DNA from: Algoriphagus aestuarii
GTDB lineage: Bacteria; Bacteroidota; Bacteroidia; Cytophagales; Cyclobacteriaceae
Direction: 5' to 3'
Length of the DNA stretch: 64,000 bases
NCBI GenBank assembly: GCA_017051695.1
Contig: JAFIDK010000005.1
Span: forward strand, 372,001-436,000
Shown: piece by piece, positions 23,931-32,288 of the stretch
Numbering within the stretch: position 1 is the stretch's first letter
How the letters are laid out: every line of letters starts with the position of its first letter
Position numbers and translations under genes: made by a program
The notes under the pieces: generated by a model
Seen by the model: only the letters and a program-made list of their open reading frames with translations
The model's database searches: none
What the model was told of the DNA's origin: nothing

Positions 23931-25823
23931 ATGCCCAATTTTATTTTATTGATTTCCCTGCTTTGGGCTTTTGCTCCTATACAACAGGAAAATCCTACTA
24001 AAATGGGATCAGAGGAGATTTTAGATTCTCTCATCAAAAAAAGCGAGCAATATCTTTATGTAGAATGGGATAGTGCCTTCGCATATCTTTCAAAAGCTGA
24101 TTCACTCGCAAAACTTTTAGAAGACGAAAATAAAATAGGTAAGACTGCCAATTTATTTGGGACGCTATATTATGTAGAAGGGGATTATGTAGAGTCGATA
24201 AAGTACTATTCCAATGCAACCGAAATTTTCAATAAAACCCAAGATGAATCGGGCTTGAGCTACGCTCTCAATGGACGTGGTTTGATTTATTTAAGTCAAA
24301 ATGAGTTAGAAAAAGCAATTGAAATTTTCAATAGATGCATCGAAATCAACAAAAAACTTGGGGACAGTTACGGAGTTGGGAGAAACTATTTCAATAGAAG
24401 TATTGGCGAATCTGATTTAGGACAGTTCGAAAAAGCCCATCGATCCATTGAATTGGCTTTGGAATACCTTAAAGACCACCAAGACAGAGTGATCTATACC
24501 ATGACATTAAACAGGGCCGGTAAAATCTATTTTGATGAAGGCAAACTGGAAGAGTCAGAGCAATATTACAATCGTGTCTTGGACTATCCAGGTGAGTTGA
24601 CCAACTGGGCCAACGCATTTGCATATACCGGATTGGCTGAAATCCAACTTGCCAAAGGAAATCTAAGAAAGACTATAGAATTAGGGGATATTGCCAAAAC
24701 CTACGTTTATAAAACAAGAGGATACTGGGACAAAGGAAGATTATCCAAAGCTTTGATGCATGCCTATGAGCAAACCAATCAATTTGATAAAGCTTTAGAA
24801 CATTCAAAACTTTATAAAGCCTATTCAGACAGTTTGTATAATGAAAATAAAAATGCTGAAATCAGTTACTTACAGCTTCTTATTGCCAATGCTGAAAATC
24901 AGGACTTAATTCAAAAAAAGGAATTGGCCGAAAACAGCGCCAACTTCAACAAACGGTTTACCATCATCCTGACCATCGCTTTGATAGGTCTGATTATAGG
25001 TTTTATCCTTTATGGAAGAGTCATCAAACAAAAAGAGAAAATAAACCAAGTCTTACTGGAAAAGCAAAATGAAATCCAGATTCAAAACGAAAAACTGGAA
25101 GCAATCAATGAAGAGAAAAATAAATTATTCTCTATCCTCTCCCATGATCTAAAAACTCCTATCAATTCGGTCAAAGAACTTTTGGAGCTGGAAGAAAACG
25201 GGTTACTGGACGAAGAAGAACAAAAATCCGCCCGGAAACTCCTAGTCAAGCAAGTCTCGGATACGGATGAAATGATTCGAAAACTTCTCCGATGGTCACA
25301 TGCCCAGCTGGATGGAATTATTACAAAAAGAACCTCTACTGATCTAATTGAAATTATTAAAGAACAAATTAGCCAGCTGGATTATCAGACCGCTTCTAAA
25401 AACATCAGCATTGATTATTCATCTGTCATGGATCATCTCACCGTGCTGGTAGATCCACAGCAAGTCCAGATTATTTTGCAAAACTGCCTTCAAAACGCAA
25501 TCAAGTTCTCAAATCCAGACAGCAAAATCACGCTGTGGAATTCTGAAAATGAAAAAGAGGGCTTTATCAACCTTCATATCAAAGATCAAGGTATTGGGAT
25601 ATCGGAAGAAAAAATAGAGGAAATCTACTCCAGGGTGGTTCGGGTCAAATCCACTGAAGGAACACAGAAAGAAAAAGGAACTGGATTGGGGCTACTTTTG
25701 GTAAGACAGTTTATGGAGAAAAACAACGGACGTTTTATTATCCAAAGTGAACCCAACGAAGGAACAGAAATCATCCTTAGTTTTGAGAAAATCCATTCCC
25801 CTGGTGGAAAACTCGATTCCTGA
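23931..25823 (+). CDS. TPR-repeat sensor histidine kinase
   Basis: About 630 residues from MPNFILLISLL, which supplies the signal sequence. The N-terminal 300 residues are tetratricopeptide repeats outside the membrane (ALNGRGLIYLSQNELEKAIEIF and following units), then one transmembrane helix near 343-363, a coiled coil, and the kinase: His405 in SILSHDLKTPINS, NCLQNAIKFS, DQGIGIS and GTGLGLLL. No response regulator is adjacent, so the partner is unknown. The creatininase-family gene begins 15 bp after its stop, which suggests co-transcription. Confidence 0.92.
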   Translation: MPNFILLISLLWAFAPIQQENPTKMGSEEILDSLIKKSEQYLYVEWDSAFAYLSKADSLAKLLEDENKIGKTANLFGTLYYVEGDYVESIKYYSNATEIFNKTQDESGLSYALNGRGLIYLSQNELEKAIEIFNRCIEINKKLGDSYGVGRNYFNRSIGESDLGQFEKAHRSIELALEYLKDHQDRVIYTMTLNRAGKIYFDEGKLEESEQYYNRVLDYPGELTNWANAFAYTGLAEIQLAKGNLRKTIELGDIAKTYVYKTRGYWDKGRLSKALMHAYEQTNQFDKALEHSKLYKAYSDSLYNENKNAEISYLQLLIANAENQDLIQKKELAENSANFNKRFTIILTIALIGLIIGFILYGRVIKQKEKINQVLLEKQNEIQIQNEKLEAINEEKNKLFSILSHDLKTPINSVKELLELEENGLLDEEEQKSARKLLVKQVSDTDEMIRKLLRWSHAQLDGIITKRTSTDLIEIIKEQISQLDYQTASKNISIDYSSVMDHLTVLVDPQQVQIILQNCLQNAIKFSNPDSKITLWNSENEKEGFINLHIKDQGIGISEEKIEEIYSRVVRVKSTEGTQKEKGTGLGLLLVRQFMEKNNGRFIIQSEPNEGTEIILSFEKIHSPGGKLDS

Positions 25824-25838
25824 TTCAAACACCTCAAC

Positions 25839-26648
25839 ATGAAAAAACTTTTTTTTATTCCGCTTCTTCTTTTGCTTGTCACGCCCCTTTTTTCCCAGGA
25901 ATTATCTACCCGGGAGATGGATCGGATCAATTGGATGGAATTTGCAGATTTTGTACCCGAAAAGATCAATACGGTTTTACTTCCAACAGGTACTTTGGAG
26001 CCACACGGTGTAGTCAATAACGGCGCAGACAATACAGCACCTTTTGCTATGGCAAAAGATATTGCCGATGAACTCAATGCCATGATTGCCCCAACTTTGA
26101 ACTATGGAATCACTGGAAGTATGGCCGCTTACCCTGGGGCTTTTCAGATCACAGAGGAAGCTTATGCACCATTTATTCGTGATATTCTGAAAGGACTTGC
26201 CAAAAACGGATTTAAAAACATCATCATTCTCAATGGTCATGGTGGCGGTCAAACTGCTGTTTTGCAAGAAGTAGCTGGAGAAATCGCCAATGAACTGGGT
26301 GTTCGTACCCTGGTGATCAATTGGTGGTCTTATGCTTCAGATGTGACAATTGAGGTTTTCAAAGAAGATGGTGGTCACGCCGGACTCAATGAGACTGCGT
26401 ACATACAAGCTATTGACCCTACCTTGGTGCATAAAGAAAAATACAATCCCGATATGGCTACTGCCTATCCTAAAACCGGAACTTATTCGGCAGTGCCTTT
26501 TCCTTCCAGCATCGGTTTGTACCAGGAAGATCAGGGCTATCCTAATTTTGATGAAGCACAGGCCAAAGAATACTTCGAAAAAGTCAATGCTAAAATAGCT
26601 TCATTGATTAAAGAGACCATCCGAAAGTGGGATATGGCAGGGTTATGA
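25839..26648 (+). CDS. Creatininase-family amidohydrolase, exported
   Basis: 269 residues with a signal peptide (FFIPLLLLLVTPLFSQ). The creatininase metal site is visible: Glu54-x-His56 in TLEPHG, Asp64 in NGADNT, His134 in LNGHGGG and a later GGHAGLNET. Known relatives hydrolyse cyclic or formamide C-N bonds (creatinine, formamidopyrimidines, mycofactocin precursor). An exported version with unknown substrate. It lies directly behind the TPR histidine kinase. Confidence 0.9.
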   Translation: MKKLFFIPLLLLLVTPLFSQELSTREMDRINWMEFADFVPEKINTVLLPTGTLEPHGVVNNGADNTAPFAMAKDIADELNAMIAPTLNYGITGSMAAYPGAFQITEEAYAPFIRDILKGLAKNGFKNIIILNGHGGGQTAVLQEVAGEIANELGVRTLVINWWSYASDVTIEVFKEDGGHAGLNETAYIQAIDPTLVHKEKYNPDMATAYPKTGTYSAVPFPSSIGLYQEDQGYPNFDEAQAKEYFEKVNAKIASLIKETIRKWDMAGL

Positions 26649-26655
26649 AATTTGT

Positions 26656-26678
26656 GATTTACGAAATACGATTTACGA
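26656..26678. repeat. Short tandem GATTTACGA pair
   Basis: GATTTACGA occurs twice, 14 bp apart, separated by AATAC, just after the creatininase-family gene. Resembles low-complexity intergenic repeats of Bacteroidetes. No role assigned. Confidence 0.4.
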
Positions 26679-26721
26679 GATCCTGAAGACCTCTACCATT
26701 TTTCCAAGAATTTTCAGTTCA

Positions 26722-27288
26722 ATGTCCTATCATTCCAACCAAAACTTTCAAAATAAAAACTTAACCTCAGAGCCTCTTGAAAAAGGGGAGTATGAAGGCT
26801 GTAGTTTTTCCCAATGCAATTTAGCGGGGATGAACTTGCAGGGCTTTAGCTTTGAGGATTGCAGCTTTACGAATTGTGATTTGAGTAACTGCAAGGTCCC
26901 TGGGGTTTCTTTCCGGGGAGTCAACTTCGATTCCTGTAAAATGCTGGGCATTCACTTCCAGAGCTGTAATCCTTTCTTGATTGAGTTTTCCTTCAAAAAC
27001 TGCCAAATGGATTATTGCGGCTTTTACAATCTTCAGGTGAAGAAAACCAATTTCAATTCTTGTCGATTGCTGGAAGCAGACTTTACGATGGCCAACCTTA
27101 CTGGAAGTAGCTTTACCGGGAGCGAACTCAGCGGAGCTGTCTTTGATCAGACCGTGCTCGAAAAAGCCGACTTCCGAGAAGCTCAAAACTATAGAATCGA
27201 CCCAGAGCTCAACCGCATCAAAGGAGCCCGTTTTGATTTGGACGGACTTCCTGGTTTGCTTGGGAAATATGGGATTAAGATTGGGTAA
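26722..27288 (+). CDS. Pentapeptide-repeat protein (Qnr/MfpA-like fold)
   Basis: 188 residues made almost wholly of A(D/N)Lxx-type pentapeptides (CSFSQCNLAGMNLQGFSFED, ADFTMANLTGSSFTGSELSG, KADFREAQNY), predicted to form a right-handed quadrilateral beta-helix. Qnr and MfpA of similar build mimic DNA and protect gyrase; this protein lies in the broad chromosomal family and its target is unknown. Central repeats contain many Cys. There is no signal peptide, so it is cytoplasmic. Confidence 0.88.
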   Translation: MSYHSNQNFQNKNLTSEPLEKGEYEGCSFSQCNLAGMNLQGFSFEDCSFTNCDLSNCKVPGVSFRGVNFDSCKMLGIHFQSCNPFLIEFSFKNCQMDYCGFYNLQVKKTNFNSCRLLEADFTMANLTGSSFTGSELSGAVFDQTVLEKADFREAQNYRIDPELNRIKGARFDLDGLPGLLGKYGIKIG

Positions 27289-27340
27289 TAGATTAAGTCA
27301 AATTCAATCTTCAGCATTTGATATTTTTGTATTTTAAACT

Positions 27341-27571
27341 ATGCCTACGATTTACACTGAAAATGGATATCGATTTTTCTTTTATAGAAATGATCATTTG
27401 CCAATTCACATTCATGTTGAAAAATCAGGTAAAACAGCTAAATTCCTCCTTGATCCTATAGAATTAAATTCATCAAGGAAGTTCACCGCATCTGAACTTC
27501 GTGAAATTCGTATAATCATTAACTCAAAAGTCGAATACTTTAAAGAAAAGTGGGATGAATACTTTAACTAA
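27341..27571 (+). CDS. DUF4160 protein
   Basis: 76 residues, complete for the family: MPTIYTENGYRFFFYRNDH, PIHIHVEKSGKTAKFLLDP and LREIRIIINSKVEYFKEKWDEYFN. DUF4160 genes are commonly paired with DUF2442 genes, as here with a 17-bp coding overlap, and are regarded as toxin-antitoxin-like or mobile small modules; no activity is established. Confidence 0.88.
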   Translation: MPTIYTENGYRFFFYRNDHLPIHIHVEKSGKTAKFLLDPIELNSSRKFTASELREIRIIINSKVEYFKEKWDEYFN

Positions 27572-27791
27572 GCTAAAGTCTAACGTAGCTACCAACTTAA
27601 GTTTTACGGTTGATAAAATGACTATTTACGTGGAAGATGGAAGAGAAATAAGTATTCCATTAGAATGGTTTCCTAAACTTCGAGCAGCTTCTTCTGAAGA
27701 GTTAAATAATTGGCGTTTTATTGGCGATGGTGAAGGAATCCATTGGGAAGATCTTGACGAAGATTTATTAGTCAGTGAATTAATTTCCTGA
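27555..27791 (+). CDS. DUF2442 protein
   Basis: 78 residues with the DUF2442 pattern: a strand KMTIYVEDGREISIPLEWFPKL, then a helix and NWRFIGDGEGIHWEDLDEDLLV. Its start lies inside the DUF4160 gene, so translation is coupled. A terminator follows. DUF2442 proteins are small and resemble antitoxin or regulator partners; the role is inferred from context only. Confidence 0.88.
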   Translation: MNTLTKLKSNVATNLSFTVDKMTIYVEDGREISIPLEWFPKLRAASSEELNNWRFIGDGEGIHWEDLDEDLLVSELIS

Positions 27792-27813
27792 TTCTATCAT
27801 TCTTTCTAACCTT

Positions 27814-27841
27814 ACCGAAGTCAAAAGCTTCGGTTTTATTT
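27814..27841 (+). terminator. Rho-independent terminator after the DUF4160/DUF2442 pair
   Basis: Seven-pair stem ACCGAAG/CTTCGGT, loop TCAAAAG, followed by TTTATTT, 22 bp after the DUF2442 stop. Confidence 0.75.
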
Positions 27842-27958
27842 CAAGTATCAAGATTTTAAATGGTATTTGCAAAATGGCTCCCAATACACAACTAAGCTTT
27901 ATTTTTAATGGAGTCGATTCCACTTGATAATCGTATATTTGGGTAAAAGCAAGTTCAA

Positions 27959-28165
27959 ATGAAAGTTTTATTAGACATAGAAGATCAAAAAGCTGATTTT
28001 ATCATGGAGCTCTTGAAAAACTTTAAGTTTGTCAAAGCCGAACCTATTTCTACTTACAAGGCAAATGTTTATAAAAACATAAAACGCTCTGTGGAAGAAT
28101 TAAATCTTGTCCAAGAAGGTAAAATCAAACCTATCTCTGCAAAAGATTTGTTGAATGAATTATGA
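27959..28165 (+). CDS. Putative antitoxin of a RelE/ParE-type module
   Basis: 68 residues, starting MKVLLDIEDQKADFIMELLKNF and ending ISAKDLLNEL. It has the size, charge and C-terminal helix expected of the Bacteroidetes antitoxins that precede RelE-like toxins. The stop overlaps the start of the toxin gene by 11 bp. Family assignment rests on size, position and the recurring VLLDIxDxKAxF opening. Confidence 0.75.
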   Translation: MKVLLDIEDQKADFIMELLKNFKFVKAEPISTYKANVYKNIKRSVEELNLVQEGKIKPISAKDLLNEL

Positions 28166-28484
28166 AGTAGCTGCCATTCCTAATTTCAGGAAAGAGCTAA
28201 AGAAATTGGCAAAAAAATATCCTTCCTTAAAAGAAGATTTTTCAATCCTAATTCAAGAACTTCAAGAAAATCCTTTTCAGGGAACACCATTAGGAAAAAA
28301 CTGCTTTAAAATCAGAATGGCCATTTCTTCTAAGGGTAAAGGTAAGTCTGGAGGATCAAGAATCATCACTTTTGTAAAAATCACAGAGACGACTGTCTAT
28401 CTACTTTCGATTTATGATAAATCAGACAAAGAGACAATTAAGGATAGCGAATTGAAGGAGTTATTAAATCAAATTAATCTGTGA
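28155..28484 (+). CDS. RelE/ParE-family toxin
   Basis: 109 residues. The fold is RelE/ParE-like: a helical hairpin (FRKELKKLAKKYPSLKEDFSILIQELQENPF) then the beta sheet LGKNCFKIRMAI, SGGSRIITFVKI and TVYLLSIYDKSDKE. Such toxins cleave mRNA in the ribosome or poison gyrase; the active residues are not conserved enough to decide. It is coupled to the preceding antitoxin gene. Terminated by a weak hairpin just downstream. Confidence 0.83.
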   Translation: MNYEVAAIPNFRKELKKLAKKYPSLKEDFSILIQELQENPFQGTPLGKNCFKIRMAISSKGKGKSGGSRIITFVKITETTVYLLSIYDKSDKETIKDSELKELLNQINL

Positions 28485-28494
28485 TTTTCTAATC

Positions 28495-28520
28495 TGCCTT
28501 ACATAGGCAATTATTTTTTA
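28495..28520 (+). terminator. Weak Rho-independent terminator after the RelE-like toxin gene
   Basis: Five-pair stem TGCCT/AGGCA followed by ATTATTTTTTA. The stem is short, so the call is moderate. Confidence 0.5.
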
Positions 28521-28558
28521 TAAAGTCGATCACCATTGTGATCATATCAATCCTACTT

Positions 28559-28660
28559 ATGAAAAACTCAGAATCGTCCAAATCTGCAAATTTCCAACTT
28601 TTATTACTTATGATTGGATTGGTGATTTCTTTTTTGATTTTCTTATTGAAGTATCTCTGA
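28559..28660 (+). CDS. Possible 33-residue membrane microprotein
   Basis: A short frame starting with ATG and ending with TGA encodes a polar N-terminus (MKNSESSKSANFQ) and a single hydrophobic helix (LLLLMIGLVISFLIFLLKYL). This layout is typical of small single-pass membrane proteins. It sits alone in the gap between the RelE-like toxin and the repeat cluster. There is no homology evidence available here, so it may be chance. Confidence 0.35.
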   Translation: MKNSESSKSANFQLLLLMIGLVISFLIFLLKYL

Positions 28661-28750
28661 GTGGGAATTCACTCCATCCTCTTGCTTTCTAATTTACTTT
28701 TTGACTACATTATAAACATTAAAATGTTAATTAAATTGACATTTTTGATA

Positions 28751-28870
28751 AAAATACAATAGAAATATAATAGAAATAAACCTCCCTTCGGTCGGTGAAA
28801 TATTTTGAAGATATACTATAGCTCTGCAAGCAGATATAACTAAGATAGCCTAGAGGCAGATAGTGTTATT
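28751..28870. repeat. GARATA module with mini-hairpins, upstream of dnaE (copy 1)
   Basis: AAAATA at 28751 and GAAATA at 28762, 28773 and 28797 (steps 11, 11 and 24 bp), followed by mini-hairpins GCTCTGCAAGC and GCC-TAGA-GGC bounded by AGATA-type hexamers. It is a diverged copy of the 130-bp element at 20624-20898. Confidence 0.75.
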
Positions 28871-28921
28871 GAAATAATTGGAAATACAATTGAAATAAAC
28901 CTCCCTTCGGTCGGTGAAATA
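28871..28921. repeat. GARATA module upstream of dnaE (copy 2)
   Basis: GAAATA at 28871, 28881, 28892 and 28916 (steps 10, 11 and 24 bp), with the spacer AACCTCCCTTCGGTCGGT shared with the copies at 20641 and 28779. It lies about 200 bp upstream of the dnaE start. Confidence 0.75.
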
Positions 28922-28932
28922 CAGTCTCGTTC

Positions 28933-29103
28933 TATTTCGCCGAAGGCATATATTGCGAAGCATATCTTGGGAGCAAAGCGACCTTATCTCAGCAAAGCTG
29001 TATCTCGGACGACGAAGGAGTCCCTATCTCGCCGACTGTCTGCCAAAGGTAGAAAGGCGTATCTCAACAGCGCAGCGACTCTATTTCGCCAAAAGCGTAT
29101 TTC
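28933..29103. repeat. TATYTC mini-hairpin array 2, in the dnaE leader
   Basis: Hexamers at 28933, 28949 (TATATT), 28963 (TATCTT), 28985, 29001, 29025, 29060, 29082 and 29098; the repeated steps are 16 and 22 bp. The 10-bp spacers are mini-palindromes (GCCGAAGGC, AGCAAAGCT, GCCAAAAGC) and the 16-bp spacers share AGCRNAGCGAC. The last unit ends 21 bp before the dnaE start codon. Reading frames through this block exist but are made only of repeat. Confidence 0.7.
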
Positions 29104-29124
29104 AGCGCAGCGAATATTAAAAAT

Positions 29125-32082
29125 ATGTTTATCAACTGTCACTCTCACTTCAGCTTTAAGTACGGAACACTATCCGTAGATGCGCTCATCGATGAGGCAA
29201 AGAGCAGACATTTGGATGCATTTGCCCTCACAGACATCAATTGTACCGCAGGAGTATTTCCTTTCATCCGGGCAGCTCAGCGAAAGGGGGTTCACCCTGT
29301 CATCGGTATTGATTTCCGCAATGGCAGCCGGCAGCAATACATAGGATTGGCAAAAAATCAGGAAGGCTTCTTCGAACTCAACAGCCATCTTTCCGATCAC
29401 TTGGTACATAAAAAACCCTTTGCAAAACGAGCTCCTGCTTTTGATCATAGTTTTATTATTTATCCCCTACCTGATCGCTTTTTTACCCTGCGGGAAAATG
29501 AATACATCGGTGTACACCCCAGTCAACTCAACCGACTGATCTCCTCTCCTTGGTTCCGATTCAAAGACCGACTCGTCATACTGCAACCTGCGACTTTTGG
29601 TTCCAAAATCGAGTTTAACGCCCATCGCCTTTTGCGAAGCATTGATCTGAACACCCTGCTGAGCAAGCTCCCTCAAGATGAGCAAGGAGATCCGAGTGAT
29701 CGATTCTACAGCTATGCTGATATGGTCGCCCGAGCTGAAGGTCATAGCTACCTGCTCGCCAATGCCCAGAAACTACTGGAGCACTGCCAGTTTTCCTTCT
29801 ACTTTCAAGCAGTCAAAAACAAGCGTGACATTTTGGGTTCGGACTGGCAAGACTACGATTACCTCCGCCAAGAAACCTTCAGAGGAGCGCTCTATCGCTA
29901 TCCCGATCTGACACCCGAGATTTCCCAACGCATCGAAAAAGAACTCGAGCTCATTCAGCAAAAGGCTTTTACCTCCTACTTCCTGATCAATTACGACATT
30001 GTGACCTTTGCGCAGCAGCGCAACTTCTATCATGTAGGCCGAGGGTCCGGTGCCAATAGCATCGTGGCTTATTGCCTGGGGATCACAGACGTGGATCCAA
30101 TAGAGTTGGATCTATATTTTGAGCGATTCATCAATCTATATCGGGAAAATCCTCCAGACTTTGACATCGACTTTTCGTGGAAAGACCGGGATGAGGTCAC
30201 GGATTACATTTTCAGAAAGTACAATCAAGGCAAACAGGAGCACGTCAGTCTATTAGCAGCCTACAGCACATTTCAATACAACTCCGTCTTCCGTGAACTC
30301 GGGAAGGTTTTTGGCCTCCCAAAAAGTGAAATCGAGTCCCTGATTCACTTCGCGGACAAACCTGACTACCAACCGGATCAGTTCGGGAAGTTGATCATGA
30401 AATACAGTCAAGTACTCCATGACATGCCTTCCCATCTGACCGTACATGCCTGTGGAATTCTGATTTCCCACAAGCCTATCCACTATTACACCGCTACGGA
30501 AATGCCCCCCAAGGGATTCCCCCTTTCGCATGTGGACATGCATGTGGCCGAGGATATCGGACTGCATAAGTTTGACATCCTGAGCCAGCGCGGCCTCGGA
30601 CATATCAAAAGTGCAATTGAGATCATCTACCAAAACCAAGGCGTGAAAGTGGACATCCGAAAGGTGGAAGAGTTTAAAAAAGATCCTCTGATTCGCGAAC
30701 ACTTGCAGACGGGGCACACTATCGGTGCTTTTTATGTGGAGTCTCCTGCCATGCGCATGTTGTTGGCAAAGATGAAAGCCAATACCTACCTAGAACTCGT
30801 GGCTGCCAGTTCGATTATCCGTCCTGGAGTGGCGAGATCCGGAATGATGCGTGAATACATTTTACGTCATGTGGATAAGGAGCGTCGCAATATCGCACAT
30901 CCTGTACTCGCCGATATCATGCCTGAAACTTACGGCATCATGGTATATCAGGAAGATGTGATCAAAGTGGCGCATTACTTTGCTGGATTGAGCCTGGGCG
31001 AAGCTGATATACTGCGAAGAGGTATGAGTGGGAAGTCCCGCTCCAAAGATGAGTTCCAGCGTGTCAAGGACAGGTTTTTCAACAATTGCCGGGAGAAAGG
31101 TCATCCCGACCAAATCGCGGCCGAAGTCTGGCATCAAATCGAGAGTTTTGCGGGATACTCCTTTGCGAAGGGACATTCTGCTTCTTTTGCCGTGGAAAGC
31201 TACCAAAGCCTCTACCTCAAAGCCTATTTCCCGCTGGAGTTTATGGTAGGAGTGATAAACAACTTCGGAGGTTTCTACCACACCGAATTTTACGTACACG
31301 AACTCCGAATGAACGGAGCCGATATCCAGGCTCCCCATATCAACGAAAGTGAATACCTGACCCGAATTATCGGAAAAACGGTTTATCTCGGATTCATCCA
31401 CCTCAAGTACCTGGAGAAAGCTTCAGTAGAAAAAATCCTCACCGAACGCAGACAAAACGGGCACTTCCTCGGACTGGTAGATTTCTGCGGACGGGTGGAA
31501 ATCAGCCTGGAACAGTTACTCATTCTCATTCGGATCAATTGCTTCCGGTTCACCGGTAAAACCAAGCAGGAACTGCTTTGGGAAGCACATTTCATCTTGA
31601 ATAAGCGCAAAGCGATTCCCGGCCCTACCGACCTTTTCAAGCAAAATTCCGGATTCAATTTCCGTCAGCCTGCAGTACCGCAACTCGAGGAAATCGACAT
31701 CCGGCAGGAGATCGTAGACCAGATCGACATTCTGGAGTTTCCACTGGATTCACCATTTCACCTGATCAAAGATCAAAGCATTCGAGGCATTCGTGCTGCC
31801 GAACTCAAAAGCTATCTGGGTAAAACCGTGCAAATCGTTGGCTACCTGGTGACCGTCAAATACACCCGCACGGTTAAGGGGGAAGTTATGAACTTTGGCA
31901 CCTTCATCGATCGAGAAGGGCAATGGATCGATACGGTACATTTCCCTCCCGTGGTCAAAAAATATCCTTTTAAGGGAAGGGCTATTTACCTGATCGAAGG
32001 CAAAGTCACCGCCGAATTTGATTTCTATAGCATCGAAGCTACCAGATGTGAGCGATTGGAATATTGGAATGCAGGGGAGTGA
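29125..32082 (+). CDS. DNA polymerase III alpha subunit, short error-prone type
   Basis: 985 residues, a C-family polymerase shorter than replicative DnaE (about 1160-1200) and near the DnaE2/ImuC size. N-terminal PHP domain (INCHSHFSFKYG, FALTDINCTAGVF), palm with GRGSGANSIVAYCLGI and the catalytic PDFDIDF at 344-349, then SHLTVHACGILIS, RPGVARSGMM, YGIMVYQEDVI, RRGMSGKSR and the C-terminal OB domain (VGYLVTVKYTRTVKG). Relatives pair with Y-family polymerases for damage-induced mutagenesis. It shares the GARATA modules with dinB and the S24 regulator, which supports co-regulation. Confidence 0.9.
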   Translation: MFINCHSHFSFKYGTLSVDALIDEAKSRHLDAFALTDINCTAGVFPFIRAAQRKGVHPVIGIDFRNGSRQQYIGLAKNQEGFFELNSHLSDHLVHKKPFAKRAPAFDHSFIIYPLPDRFFTLRENEYIGVHPSQLNRLISSPWFRFKDRLVILQPATFGSKIEFNAHRLLRSIDLNTLLSKLPQDEQGDPSDRFYSYADMVARAEGHSYLLANAQKLLEHCQFSFYFQAVKNKRDILGSDWQDYDYLRQETFRGALYRYPDLTPEISQRIEKELELIQQKAFTSYFLINYDIVTFAQQRNFYHVGRGSGANSIVAYCLGITDVDPIELDLYFERFINLYRENPPDFDIDFSWKDRDEVTDYIFRKYNQGKQEHVSLLAAYSTFQYNSVFRELGKVFGLPKSEIESLIHFADKPDYQPDQFGKLIMKYSQVLHDMPSHLTVHACGILISHKPIHYYTATEMPPKGFPLSHVDMHVAEDIGLHKFDILSQRGLGHIKSAIEIIYQNQGVKVDIRKVEEFKKDPLIREHLQTGHTIGAFYVESPAMRMLLAKMKANTYLELVAASSIIRPGVARSGMMREYILRHVDKERRNIAHPVLADIMPETYGIMVYQEDVIKVAHYFAGLSLGEADILRRGMSGKSRSKDEFQRVKDRFFNNCREKGHPDQIAAEVWHQIESFAGYSFAKGHSASFAVESYQSLYLKAYFPLEFMVGVINNFGGFYHTEFYVHELRMNGADIQAPHINESEYLTRIIGKTVYLGFIHLKYLEKASVEKILTERRQNGHFLGLVDFCGRVEISLEQLLILIRINCFRFTGKTKQELLWEAHFILNKRKAIPGPTDLFKQNSGFNFRQPAVPQLEEIDIRQEIVDQIDILEFPLDSPFHLIKDQSIRGIRAAELKSYLGKTVQIVGYLVTVKYTRTVKGEVMNFGTFIDREGQWIDTVHFPPVVKKYPFKGRAIYLIEGKVTAEFDFYSIEATRCERLEYWNAGE

Positions 32083-32288
32083 ATTTAAAATTGGAGAATT
32101 TGGAATTGAAAATGAATAATTCAAAATTGAAAGCCCCATGTCAGAAGAATCCAATCAATGAGATTTTAGATGGATCCCCCACAAGCTAATCCAAAAACAT
32201 TTGCCTGATTATTAGAAAAAATATAGAGAAATATGATCTAAATAGGACAAAGTACGTTACATTAAAAGACAAATTTCCTTCTCTTATC

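Noticed and set aside
20898-29103. CRISPR array in the repeat blocks
   Set aside because: Spacers have only 10 or 16 bp and are themselves palindromic; the repeated unit is a hexamer, and no cas gene is nearby.
28914-29179. Open frames of 68-70 codons through the dnaE leader
   Set aside because: They consist only of TATYTC repeat units in two frames, carry no recognisable protein and run into dnaE.
30862-31401. 179-codon antisense frame inside dnaE
   Set aside because: It is the complement of a conserved polymerase core (YGIMVYQEDVI, RRGMSGKSR) and has no start or family logic of its own.
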